A stretch of 31,112 bases of DNA from Gnetum montanum (GCA_015680685.1 MNCI01009490.1:1-31112); one strand, 5' to 3'. Positions 1-11,035 are shown, counted from the first letter of the stretch. Translations and numbers: made by a program. Notes: generated from the sequence alone by a model not told the origin.

Positions 1-870
1 AGTATCTTTCAAAAACAAATCAGTAGTGGTGTTGAAGTTTTCAAGGATGACTTCTCCACCTATGGAGCTACATTTGAGTAAGCCTTGGACTGACTTGAGT
101 AAGTACTGAAGAGATGTGTAGAGACAAACCTATGGCTCAACTATCAAGAGAGCCATCTCATGGTCTAAGAAGGCATTATGCTAGGGCACTAAATTTCATA
201 GAAAGGGATTGAGGTGAACCCAAAAAAGATAAGGTTCATCCAAGGAATAACATGCCAAACAAAGATCGTAAAAGATGTTCAGTCATTCCTTGGATACATT
301 GGTTACTACCAGCATTTTATTGAGAATTTCTCTAAGATTTCAAAGTTGTTGGTAGAACTTACAAAGAAATATGCAACTTTCATTTAGACCAAGGAATGTG
401 AACATGCATTCCAACAATTAAAGGAGAAACTCATAGAATCACCAATCCTACGAGCAGCATATTGGTCCAAACCATTCCATATCATATAGATGCATCTAAC
501 TATACTTTGGGAGTAGTGCTCATGCAAATGGATGATACGAAATGTCCATATTATATCCACTATGTGAGTCAAAGCATTGTGGGTCCATAGTTAAACTACA
601 CCACCATGAAAAAAGAATTAATGGTAGCAGTGTACGCACTAGAAAAGTTTAGACATTATGTGCTAGGTTACAAAGTGTTTGTGCATACAAACAACAATGT
701 AATTCACTTCCTTATGAATAAGTTGACGGTGAGCCCTCATGTTATATAGTGGCTTGTGATCTTGCAGGAATTTGATGCTACTATGGTAGATTGAAAAGAG
801 ACTGAGAATGTGGTTGTTGACCACCTCTCTTACTTAATATGGGATGACAAAGAGAAGGAGAACCCACTCT
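1..870 (+). pseudogene. pol: Reverse transcriptase C-terminal part and RNase H relic (element B pol)
   Basis: Frame 1 starts inside the RT palm. VEVFKDDFSTYG contains the catalytic DD pair; the usual FMDD methionine is lysine here. Next come the typical Ty3/gypsy KGIEVNPKK and SFLGYIGYYQHFI blocks. Near 484-488 the frame slips to frame 3, where RNase H continues with an IDAS-like aspartate, KELMVAVYALEKFRHYVLGYK and the terminal TENVVVDHLSY (usually ENVVADxLSR). Several in-frame stops interrupt it. Some fit W-to-stop transitions (TGG to TAG or TGA, for example before KETEN), others Q-to-stop. The protein would act in reverse transcription of the element RNA inside the virus-like particle. This copy cannot make it. 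Confidence 0.9.
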
Positions 871-1738
871 TTGATTATTTTCTAGATGAAGTCCTCTTTA
901 CTAGAGTAATAAATGAACAAACATCTAAAAAATAAATATGATTTAATGACATCCTCACATATCTTCTCACTCAAGAGATGCCACAGGACTTGGATTTTAA
1001 GAAAAAGTAATAATTTCTTTACAAGGTGTGTGCTAATGGCCTGATTCATTGGTGTGTCCCTGATGAAGATCAACTATGCATTCTCCAGGATGCTCATGAA
1101 GGGCCTTGTGGAGGCCACTATGTAGGGAGACACATGTCCATAAAAATCCTAATGGTAAAATACTATTGGCCTACAATCTTTAGGGATGTCCACTAGTTCA
1201 TCAAGTCTTGTGAATGTTTTCAATGTGACGGGGGGATGACCCCTCTCATGGAAGGTCCTCAATAGTGAATTCAACTATTGAAGCCTTTTGATATATGGGG
1301 TGTTGACTTAATAGATCCCATCATACCCATGTCTAATGGGAAAGTGTATATTATAGTAGTAATTAACTACTTCAAAAAATGGGCTGAAGCGATAATCATT
1401 ATTGATTGTACATCATTCAATGCTACCAAATTTATACAACAATATATCGTGAATCATTTTGGAATGCAACATTCATTAATTTTTGATAATGGGACTCATT
1501 TCACAAGTGCCACATTTAGAAAATTAATGTAATTCTTGGGGGTAGAACATCACTTCACAACACCTTACCACCCGCAAGCCAAAAATCAAGTAGAGGTAAC
1601 CAACTAGGAGATTACAAAAATACTAATACAAATCATTAGCAAATATAGGAAGGACTGGAGTACAAAACTTAATGATACTCTCTTGGCTTATCATTCAACT
1701 TGGAAACTTCCTATTGGCTATTCTCCCTACGAGTTTTA
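871..1738 (+). pseudogene. pol: Integrase relic with zinc-binding domain and D,D(35)E core (element B pol)
   Basis: This continues in frame 3 from RNase H. The HHCC zinc-binding domain is at about 1075-1225: HEGPCGGH, then YYWPTIF, then CECFQC. The catalytic core follows. The first Asp is in WGVDL (codon 1305-1307), the second in FDNGTHF (1485-1487), and the Glu in QVEV (1593-1595). Spacing is 60 residues, then 35 residues between D and E, as in retroviral-type integrases. Stops interrupt the frame at several places, including 1530-1532. Coding similarity ends abruptly after LPIGYSPYEF at about 1738 and runs into T-rich DNA, so the C-terminal domain is missing. Confidence 0.92.
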
Positions 1739-2995
1739 CATTTTTAATTTTACAAATTTTTTATTTTCAAATTTTTCTAATTTTACACCATCTTTAGTAA
1801 CTTTAAAACTTCTTGATTATTTTACACTTTCTTATATGTTTTACCTTATTTTTTTATTTTTTATTTTATTTAAATTTTAAATTTTCTCATTTTTGCAAAT
1901 AAATTTTCTTTATTGTCACATGACACAATGTTGATGTTTTTGTTTACTAATGATGGTTTGTGCTTAATGTGTGATTATTACTATCTGGTTTCTATTTGTG
2001 AATTCTAATGTCTAATGACTTTGGCATGGTTTATTTTTCATGGAAAAGGTAATGAGTCCACATCATTTTCCCATCCAATAAACTCTATTATTTTCCTTGT
2101 TTTGAAAATTTGAGGTCTCTTTTCCTTAAAGAAACTTTTAATCAATTAGTGACCTTGGTAGTTGCAAAATTAGGAAGGATCCAAAGGTTTATAAAGGATG
2201 TGACTTCAAGGGAACTCAAGACTCTTTGTACTCTTCTTCTTACTTGAGTGCTTGAGTGTTTTTTCAGAGACTTCTTACCATTCACAACCATCTAATGATA
2301 GGAAGATAAATAACATCATTGCATGGTGTGGTTCCCATTACTAAAAAAATGATTGGTATTCAAAGCATACCCCTTCGACATGAATAAGTCCTCGCATGGT
2401 TTGGTTCGCATTTCAAAAAAAAAATAGGAATTCAAAGCACACCCCTTGGACAAATAAAAGGGCTACAAGCACTGGTTATGGAACTTGAATGACATGCACC
2501 TATGCCTAACAGTCCCCTCTAAATAAGGCCCTATCTCTCACTTCCTACTTCTCCTTATGGAATGGTGGTTNGGATTCTTTCTAGTTTGTCCTTAACTTGT
2601 CATGATCATTAAATTGACTATGGGGCCCATGGACTCCTTAGTTGATGTTATGCAAGGGTAAAAAAAGAGCATGAGCCTACTATGGGGAGGACCGACTTAC
2701 ATAGCTTTTGGCTTGATTAGTTAAGGTTCCTTACCTTTAACATCTCTATAATCCTATATTTCATATTTTCCATTATGTAAATTGCCCAATACTCCTTAAT
2801 CTTTCATTGCATTCATCTATTAAATCAAAATTTCTCCATTTTTCAAATTTATAAAATTCAACATCCTCTTCTCATGATTTCATACTATTCTTGTTCTTCT
2901 AAGCTTTCATTTGACCCTAATTTCATAAAACAATTCCTTGTATTTTGAAAGTTTGATCAAAGTCAAAAAAAGTCAATGTTATGTTGACGAGGTCC

Positions 2996-3040
2996 CATTG
3001 ATGAGGCCTCGTCAATGCAGTGAAAAAATACTATATATAC
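2996..3040 (+). promoter_or_regulatory. Internal promoter-like module of element B (palindrome plus TATA box)
   Basis: A 22-bp near-palindrome centred on GAGGCCTC (2996-3017) is followed 21 nt after the core by TATATA at 3032. The same GAGGCCTC palindrome precedes the TATA box of this element's own LTR (core 6300-6307, TATAAAA at 6333). The module lies about 460 bp upstream of the third ORF start, so it could drive a separate transcript for it. This is inferred from layout only. Confidence 0.45.
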
Positions 3041-3490
3041 CACTAGAAAATTTCTAATTTTTTGCAATTTTCTCATAACACATGGGGAACTTTTGCAATT
3101 TTTCAAAGCCCAAAAACTTCTAAAGCCCATAACTTCCAAACCGTTTATTCAAATCACTCCATTTTTTGATCTTGCAATTCCCAAAGGTAAGATGTTTATC
3201 ATGGGGGCTGTGAACCTTAAGGTTTCTAATGAAATTTTCAAAACGTTTTTCTAACTCCCCCAAGGGTTAGTAACCTTAACAACATTAAAATATTAACTCT
3301 TTCAATAGTTAACCCTTCTAACAACCTCCAAGATAATTTATGAATGGTAATGCATAAATAAAAATAATAATTGAGTTAATTAAATCAGCCATAATCACAA
3401 CTTAGCTAACTGTAACCACCCTCAAGAGTTAAGGTATCCCAATTATTTTAAGGTTACATAATGATTACTAATCTATGGTCTTATTGTGAT

Positions 3491-3495
3491 TACAG
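3491..3495 (+). promoter_or_regulatory. Candidate 3' splice site directly before the third ORF of element B
   Basis: The sequence reads TTACAG|ATGG, so an acceptor AG touches the start codon at 3496. Element C has TTCCAG|ATGG at the matching place. Use of the site is inferred; no donor has been identified. Confidence 0.45.
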
Positions 3496-5977
3496 ATGGC
3501 ACCCAAAAAAAAGCATCTATAGGAAGGAGAACCCTCACAACCATAAGAGAAGCAACATAGAGCTAGAAGGGGCTAGCAAGAATAAGGCTGAGAACAACAA
3601 GAGGTGACCCATGCAATGGGACCTCTTCGTGAGGTGCTTGAAGTGGAATCTATTCAATAGATTCTAAAGGAAGAAGTGTCTACCAAACAATCCCAACGAG
3701 GAAAAGCACCTAGACCTATGCCAAGGCTTGAGATCACTCTAACTGAAGCCTACCTATACATCATCAAGTCCTAAGAAATCCAAAGATTAGTTCTTAAAGA
3801 GATAAACTTTAGGCCATTTTTGGAAAAAGCTCTAGAGAATGTCAAGACATAATTGCAAACCTTTCCTATGTGGCTAGTCATCACGTCCAGTGGATAACGA
3901 TACATGGGAGAGACCTATCTCTTCTGGAATAGCCAAAGGCTAGGGTTCATTGTAAAAATCAAGGACATTCAAGTGTCCTACTTGGTGGAAGCCATTGCAT
4001 AGGCATTGGATTTGCTAGACATTAGAACATAGTTGGCAAAAATATCAACAAAAGGTGATCATGAGGCAAAAAGAAAATGGACCCATTGATGCTACGAGGT
4101 GGACTTAGGAGACAACACTGAAGGCCTACGTAATTCTTAAGAATCTATGTTAAATCCAAGAATAGCTCTTGAGTAAATAAGAGCAACAAGCAAGAACGAG
4201 TGGGATGAATCCATCTATGTATCGACCAACAATGAGTCACCTTAATGAGGTCGCTTGAAGAGTTAGCCAGATGGAGAGGGGTGGTCCCATTTTCTTTGCC
4301 CAAAGAACATAGCTACCTTCAAGGTTGGATCCCAATGCTCAAGAGGTGATGATGTCACTAGAAACACACCATCTATTCCTAGAAATCTTTGAGAATGCCA
4401 CCACTTTCTTGATGAGGCTGGAGGAAGGTGAAGAGGCAATTGTCTTAATGATGCAGCACCAAGGGTAGGAGACAATGGAGAAAGTGGTGGCTGACTATGT
4501 AGCTAAAGCACTAAATGCACCTACAACATCTGTACCAGATGTATCTACACTCCAAGATGTTTAGATGTCTACGGGCATGATCAACTGGAAATTGAATGCA
4601 ACCCATCACGAACAATTGCTAAAACGACTGGTAGGAACCAGGCAACCAACCCTAGACATCTTTGATCTCTCAAAGAACATCACTGCAACCCAATAGGAGC
4701 TACTAAATTCAAGAGGTAGATGCATCATCTTAGAAAGACAACTAGAAATGGCCCAAGAGCAAAATCCAGATTTGGCCACAAAAGTTCCTAAACTTTGTGC
4801 TTGACTTGCAAAATAAGCAATCCTTAGCCTAGTAGTGACAAGAGATAAAGCTATAAAAAAACCTCAAGAATGATTTCAAAAAGTGTAGGAGGAAGTAGTA
4901 ATGGCCATTTTCAAATAGTTCATGGCATAAGTTGAAACACACTCAATCAAAAAGGACTTGAATCAGATGCACTTGGAGAATGAAGCATTGACTATGCAAA
5001 ATCATCACCTGTGAAATGTTGATGCTCAAAGAGATTAAATGAAAGAGTTCATTCATCAACAATAAGAATAGCTTGCCAAGGTCAACACTGAACTAAGGAA
5101 ATTGGCCACGGAGAACAGTAATCTATCAATGGAGGAGGTACACACTTTGTGACAAAAGTCTACTATTGAGATCGTCGCTTGGATGAACAAAGCTCTCAAA
5201 TTTAAGAAAGTGAAAAATCACTATAGGAACCAAGGTGGTTTGCAAAAAGAAGTAAATGAAAAACCAATCCAAATGGCATAGGCAAAAATAAATGAATCCC
5301 TCCAACAAATCTAATAAGGAATAGAGATGTGGCAGCCCATCCTTGATGGGATTGACACCTACAATAAAGTGGAGATCCACTTGAAGGAGTTACAGATCAA
5401 GAAAATGATAGATTATATGGAGTTGGCCAATCTCCATTACGCAAAACTGACAATGCTAACAGCTAGATGACCATGGTCAAAATTAGAGAAACAAGTGGCT
5501 AGCTCATATCTACTATATGAGGTCAAGTTCAAACACCACAAGGACACCAAGAAAAAGCTTGAGACTAACAATGCTAAACTCGAAGTTCTCAAAGGATGAT
5601 TCACAAATCAACGATCTATCATTGAGAACCTAGCTAGATGGATGAATGACTACTAGGAGCTGAAGAACATAGTGAAAGTGTTCGACATTGAATGCAAATA
5701 ATTTGCTACCTAGTTTACTAATGCTTAGGAGTTGTTTATAGCAATCCTATGTCCTTGGGATGTGCCCATTCCAACCCACATTAGGAAATTTGCATGGATG
5801 GTGCATGATCCTAGAAGTAAGGAGGAGAAAATGAAAGCACTACTGGATACTTTTCACCTCCCACCTAAAGTTGCAGCAAAAATAGAACAATCCTAGTCAC
5901 CTCAACCACTGCCAGTGTGTAAAGTTGGTGAAGGTCCCTCGTAGCCTCAAGAACCACCATTTCCTAGGACCATTTAA
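3496..5977 (+). pseudogene. Third ORF of element B: large coiled-coil-rich protein of unknown function (decayed)
   Basis: I do not recognise a named family. The ORF starts MAPKKK directly after a CAG acceptor and spans about 830 codons, with many stops (mostly TAG, often at expected Gln positions) and at least one frameshift, since start and stop are in different frames. The first third is mixed and globular-looking. From about 4700 to 5700 it is rich in E, K, L, Q and N in coiled-coil style. The tail (about 5870-5977) is Pro/Ser-rich. It is homologous to the ORF on the other strand at 8285-10301: YMELANLHYAKLTML here against YMALANLRYANLTML there. Athila elements carry an env-like ORF at this place, but I see no clear signal peptide or membrane anchor. 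Its position just before the polypurine tract is the same in both elements. Confidence 0.7.
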
Positions 5978-6213
5978 TCTTCTTCAACAAGCTTTACATC
6001 ATCAAGGAACGTGTTTTCCAATTTTTGAAGAGTTATATCATGTTGTTCAATTTTGTGTCGTGAACACCACCATTTTTGTAATGTGTTAATTCGTACACCC
6101 AAGCACTCCATTTTTTGTTAGGTCAATCAGTTTTTTTTGTTGAAGAAAAGTTAATCAATAATCCCATACCCTCCTAATTTTGTAGAAGAACTTGAGGATG
6201 AGTTTTCATTCAG

Positions 6214-6224
6214 TCATGGGGGTA
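6214..6224 (+). other. Polypurine tract of element B
   Basis: TCATGGGGGTA lies directly before the LTR start TGATGAGTCATC. The same tract abuts the LTR of element C on the opposite strand, which fixes the LTR boundary even though B has only one LTR in the window. It would prime plus-strand DNA synthesis. Confidence 0.75.
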
Positions 6225-7220
6225 TGATGAGTCATCGTTGGTTGGCTACATCGACAAGGCCTTGTTGATGTAGTTAACTACATTGATGATTGCATTGATG
6301 AGGCCTCATCGATGCAATGTCTATCTATCACCTATAAAATGCGCCTACTAGCTACATTTATGGCAACTAGATTTTAGTAGTAGTGAAGCTCTCACATTTT
6401 TTCCATTCAAAAGTTAGAATTTTTTCCCTGAGTGCCCACAGGATGAATCATTGAATATATAGATCTTTATTCGAGCATTATTGTACCTAAGCACTACAGT
6501 GTGTGTGGCAATAAAGACAAGCTTTTTGATAAACCTTACAGCACTTTGGATAGATTAGCTATTTTATTTATGCATTTAATGTTTTCAATTATTTATTAAA
6601 TGTTTTCAATTAGTTAGGAAATATTTCCTAGTTATTACATTAATGAGACAATTAAGTGAGATAGATTACACACATAAGTACAACTGCTTCGAGCGTAACA
6701 CATATTTGCTTAGTAATCCCAGCAATGTTATTACTTGGTACACCTAGTAGCATAGCACTTAGTCACCCAACAATGGATACGTGGGTTTAGGATGTGTATG
6801 GAAAGTGAGAATGGATATTTATGTTAGGATTAGTTAAATGCTAGTTGATTAGTTAATTTAAATTACTTAATTAAATTCCTTTTATCTACATTTTGAGCAC
6901 CAAAATATAAAATACGAAATGATAAAAATCATATGCCTCAGTTACACTTAACGATACCAATGTACATCACAAGTATAATTGGGAGGAAAATGATTGACCT
7001 TAAGGTTAGATTCATTTCCTAAAAAGCTAGTGCACTAGAAATGATAAAGTCTGTAGGCTATTTCTCTTCTAGAATAAGGGCTAGAAGAAGTGTGGAGATC
7101 CTTACAGGTTTCATGCTATCTTAATCATTACCAAAGAACTACATAATCTTATTCCTTTATGTACAATGTCACAAGGATATGTAGACTTGTGGTGGAGCTT
7201 TAGCTTTAATGCTCAAGCCA
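6225..7220 (+). repeat. 3' LTR of element B
   Basis: It starts TGATGAGTCATC after the polypurine tract. It contains two near-palindromes (about 6249-6270 around AAGGCCTT and 6292-6315 around GAGGCCTC), TATAAAA at 6333 and AATAAA near 6514. Several blocks align to the LTR of element C, such as TACTTGGTA...CTAGTAG and CATATGCCTCA. The right end is estimated, because no partner LTR is in the window. Confidence 0.65.
6292..6339 (+). promoter_or_regulatory. LTR promoter of element B
   Basis: A 24-bp near-palindrome GCATTGATGAGGCCTCATCGATGC has its core at 6300-6307 and is followed by TATAAAA at 6333, 25 nt after the core. This would place the transcription start of the element RNA near 6360-6370. 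Inferred from sequence only. Confidence 0.5.
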
Positions 7221-7228
7221 TTGATTTT

Positions 7229-8096
7229 TGATAAGTAGCGAGGTACCCCTATGCCCAACCATAAAAATCACAAGTGTTCACGCATGATCTAGTCAAATTC
7301 TATGGATGGCACTAGTTGTGGCATCTAGATCATTAGGCTTTGATCACAGTTTGTTGTCTTCCCACTTAGACTAGAGGTAGCTTTGTCATGTATGGTTTAG
7401 TCCAAAGTGAGGCATATGATGTTGTCTAATTCTATGCTACTCCTAATGATGATAAAGAGATAAATTAACTAAGCTAATGAACAATGGAAAATAAGATCTA
7501 AACCAGCCTATGTGTGATGAGTATCTACTCTTAATCATTTGTATACATTTTATACTTCATGAAACTACTTCTAGGATTACCAAGTATATGTCATTGGGTC
7601 TGCCAAATAATACACTGCTAGATTACCAAGTACTTACATTTAAACACTCATGATTACATTGTACACATTCTGTTTAATGACAAGAATAATAAATAGTAAT
7701 AAATGAAAATTTTAACTAAAGGATATAGTAAATAATTAATAATAAAAAGAAATAATAGTCTAAGTGGATGTTGCAATGCTGGAAATAATCTTGAACTTTA
7801 TTTCCAGTCATGTAACATGTCCAAGTATGTCACACTTGAACAAAAGAGCCATATGATTATAAACATCACACTATAGGCATGCATTAGGAATAACAGGACA
7901 CTAAGAAAGACTATAAAAAACTAAAAACTAAAACTATCTTCCCTACATCTTGTCTCAACCATGCACCCAAGTGCTATATTTATAGCCTAACCTAGATGAG
8001 ATGACATCAGATATTCAACATTACTTCTTGGCTCCAACATCGAGGCTCTAACATCAAGTATTTGATGTTAAGACCTAACAAATTGATGACTCATCA
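7229..8096 (-). repeat. 3' LTR of element C (left copy)
   Basis: An 868-bp direct repeat partner of 28172-29037. On + it starts TGATAAGT and ends ACTCATCA. The undecayed partner shows an 8-bp terminal inverted repeat TGATGAGT/ACTCATCA. On - the TATA box TATAAATA begins at 7984. The palindrome core is eroded here (8009-8016), but AACATCAA-GTAT-TTGATGTT at 8050-8069 is a perfect inverted repeat. The LTR abuts the end of element B, so the 3' LTRs of B and C meet tail to tail. Confidence 0.9.
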
Positions 8097-8107
8097 TACC
8101 CCCATGA
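8097..8107 (-). other. Polypurine tract of element C
   Basis: On - it reads TCATGGGGGTA directly before the LTR start TGATGAGTCATC, identical to the tract of element B. It fixes the orientation of C as minus. Confidence 0.75.
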
Positions 8108-8284
8108 CTGAATGAAAACTCATCCTTAAGTTAACCAAAATAAGAAACAAATTCTTTACAAAATATTGAGAAGGTATGGGATTATTGACTAACTTAAACA
8201 ACAAACAAAATAATTGACTCTTACATGCTATAGTGGTGTAGTACAAAAATGGAACACAATATAACAAGATAAAAATTGAAAAAC

Positions 8285-10301
8285 TCATGTGGTGCTCGAA
8301 GGAGATGGCTCCTCCATTGGTTACTTTCCTTTGTCACTAGGCTTATGAAATTTGTAAGGATCAAGCAATGCTTGCAAATTTTACTCTTTCATCTTTGGAT
8401 CATGTATAGTCCAAGCTGCTACGCCAATGTGTGTGAGTGTCGGTACATCCCAAGGACACAGTAGTTGTAGGAACATCTAATTAGCCTTCACATACCAAGC
8501 CACAAACTATTGTTGTTCCTCCTCAAAGGCCCTAGCTTTTTTTTTCTGAGTTCATGATGATCTATTAATCTTCTAGCTAGGTTTGAGGTGACGTCCTTCT
8601 ATCCCTGGTACCTAGCTTTATCCACCTCCAATTCTAATTTTGCCACATGCAGCTTCTACAAAGTGTCTTTTTGATCTACAAACTCTTTTTTGTACAATGC
8701 ATAAGTGGTTGCTACTTACTTCTCCAGCACATTCCGAGGTCGATCTATTGTTAACATGGTAAGATTGGCATATCTGAGGTTAGCCAACGCCATGTATTCT
8801 TTCAAATCTTCAATTTTCAAGTCTTTATTCTTTACTTTTGCCTCATGGACCAAGGTGTAGCTATCTAGAATTGGCTACTGCTCAAGATTTTATGCTGATA
8901 AGGAGCTAATGTGGGCTTTGGCCATCTAGATCTCTTTTTCATTTATTTTTTTGTACATGCCTACTTGATCACAGAAGTGTTCCTTCAATTTCTCATGCTT
9001 CTTGGCCTCATTTTGTCACACGTTGATTTCAATTGTTGATTTCTAATGAATAGCATGGACCTCCTCCATTGGGAGCATTCTGTTCTCTCTACCCAATCTA
9101 CTAATGTCCAAGTTGATCCTCACCAGTTGCTCTCTCAACTAATGAATTCTCTCCTTAAGAATGTTCTTTTGCTTTTCAACTGTGGTCAACCTTGAATTCT
9201 TAGTGGTAAGATACTTGTTTTATTCTTGTGCAGTAGTCAATGCCTTTTTGTATGCATTGGAATGCACATCAACAGCAAAGGCATTCTAAACTACTTTCTA
9301 TTTTTTTTGTTCTGCAACTTCTCTCTCCTCATTCTGAGCAAGATCTCATCATTTGGCTCTCAAGGCAGCCAAATCTTATTATAGTCTTTGTACTTCTACT
9401 TCTACATGTTCTACCCTAACTTCAACCATCACCATCTTTCCTTTAATGGTGATGAGGTCTGACTATGTTGCAGTGATATGACTAGGGATGCCAAACAAGG
9501 TAGTCATTACTTGCCCCATTTGTAGTAGTCAATCCAATTCATCCACATGCATCGCAGCAATCATTGAAGTCCCAATTAGCATTTGTGCATCTCTAGTTCT
9601 AGTAAGATCTACTAGGGACACAACAGACACATTGAATGATTCTTTGATATGATCTATGATTACTTTTGCTGCACCTGCCACATCCTGATGTTGCATTACC
9701 ATAATTGTGGCATCTTCTCTAGTTTTAAGCATCACCTATAAGGATGCGACATTCTTAGAGATTTACCTAGACCACTAGGATCCTCCTCCTAATTGTAATG
9801 AGATCTCCCCCCTTATTAGATCAACTAAAATAATGGGTTGTATGGCATCATCAATCACTCTAAAGAGATTGGACTCATCCATGCTTCCCTAGCTAATAGC
9901 TTCAATGATCTTCTGTAAATGGCTCATTAAGGACCTATAATCTTGCAATGGTGGTCGTGGTGAAGCTTGCATCTTTGGATGTTATTCAGGCTCACATTAT
10001 GTTTCTACTTCTAGCTCTACTTCCTTCTCTCGTTCTTGCTCTTCACCAAGATTTTTTCTTGGTGCTATAGGTTTGAGGAGTTCTGTGGAGGAGGTGTTCT
10101 TAGCCTTCTTGGGGACATCATTCATATATCCTATGACCAAGGGCAATATGGACTTTTCTTAAATGGAGACAAGGCAATTTGAGGACAACACGAGATATTG
10201 TCCCTACATGGGAGCCTGCAGTTCTACAGCCCTTGCTTGGACTAACTGGCCAATAGTAGGAGCCTCTTGATGGATGCTAAAAGATTGGGCTTCCTACTAT
10301 T
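8285..10301 (-). pseudogene. Third ORF of element C, main part (coiled-coil-rich, decayed, split by element D)
   Basis: This is the - strand homologue of the B ORF at 3496-5977. Its first 97 nt lie at 23886-23982 on the far side of element D. Without D the ORF is about 2.1 kb (about 705 codons), shorter than in B. The clearest shared stretches are EDATIMVMQHQ (C, about 9700) against EEAIVLMMQHQ (B, about 4435) and YMALANLRYANLTML (C, about 8755-8800). The longest intact frame is 9529-9735. The C-terminal half is Lys/Glu/Leu-rich with heptad-like stretches, and the tail is Pro/Ser-rich, ending SPSSTT at 8285. Many stops are TAG at expected Gln codons. The function is unknown; the position next to the polypurine tract is conserved. 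Confidence 0.68.
10297..10301. repeat. Target-site duplication of element D, left copy (CTATT)
   Basis: CTATT directly precedes the TG of the left LTR and recurs at 23881-23885 directly after the CA of the right LTR. A perfect 5-bp duplication is expected from integration of a Ty3/gypsy element and marks a single insertion event. Confidence 0.95.
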
Positions 10302-11035
10302 TGTAATGATAGAAAACGTCGGTCGTTGGAAAATACCAAACGAAGATTCGTGTACACAATCTTAACCACGGATCCGTGCAGGGGCCGTGCTGGAGAAAAC
10401 GAATCTGTGGTGCCTTGAAAGGTCTTGTCGATCAGACAGGGACTTACTTAACCAGTAAATTAATGAATATCGCGATAATATACGTATTATATAGATATTC
10501 CATGAAACAAATTGATTCAATGAATCGTAAAAGGAGTAGAAAATGATGTAAATAAATTGAAATAACGACAACGTCAACACGACAAGGAGGATCTGATTTA
10601 GGAAAGATGCGCAATTCCAAGATCTATGTTTTGACTTGAAGACTGAGTATATTGTATACAAAGTTTCAATAGCAAAATCCGCTTATCCTGTGTGAAGCAT
10701 ATACAAAACAACAAGAAAACTGTTCAACAAGGATTACAAGATGAAGCTCGGTCTACCTCGTAAGCCAAAGATGGAATGCAAGGAAGGTCAAGCCTGGATG
10801 TCTATCGATCAACTGTTTCTAATCAATAAACCTTGCCAATCGTACCAGATGATCTCTTGATCTCTGATCTTCTCCTTTTGCCTTCGGTGGTCTTTGCTCA
10901 AAGCTGTTAATGATCACCAATGAAGAGAACTATATTTTCGCCAAAAGACTGATTGCTCCTGCTACCAATGCTCAAAAAAATGTCTTCTATCTTTGCCAAA
11001 AGGTGATACCCCCTTTCTTTCCTGGCCAATTAGAG

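Larger units (their letters stand above)
1739..3495 (+). other. Non-coding spacer between integrase and third ORF of element B
   Basis: No coding region is supported here. The first 180 bases are strongly T-rich. Element C has a comparable spacer on the other strand with a T-rich tract at about 25600-25800. A short block near 2165-2240 (TAGGAAGGATCC followed by TGTGACTT) recurs in the C spacer near 24910-24950, so the two spacers are related. The second half holds a palindrome and TATA module and ends in a splice acceptor. One N is present near 2571. Confidence 0.6.
1..7220 (+). mobile_element. Element B: partial Athila-like Ty3/gypsy LTR retrotransposon (3' part)
   Basis: The window opens inside pol of this element. 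Reading on the + strand it has RT/RNase H, integrase, a non-coding spacer, a large third ORF, a polypurine tract and a 3' LTR. The F-x-D-D-F form of the RT catalytic motif and a large extra ORF between integrase and the 3' LTR match the Athila lineage. The 5' LTR and gag lie outside the window. That the pol relic and the third ORF belong to one element is inferred from shared orientation and order. The right end is uncertain because only one LTR copy is present; a CA at 7219-7220 just before element C is a plausible terminus. Confidence 0.65.

Noticed and set aside
1278-1532. Stand-alone small protein gene
   Set aside because: It is the integrase core of the pol relic; the frame continues on both sides with stops.
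10362-10661. Open frame of 99 codons (and its twin at 22417-22662)
   Set aside because: Both copies lie in the D LTR and show no protein character; they are frames in repeated non-coding DNA.
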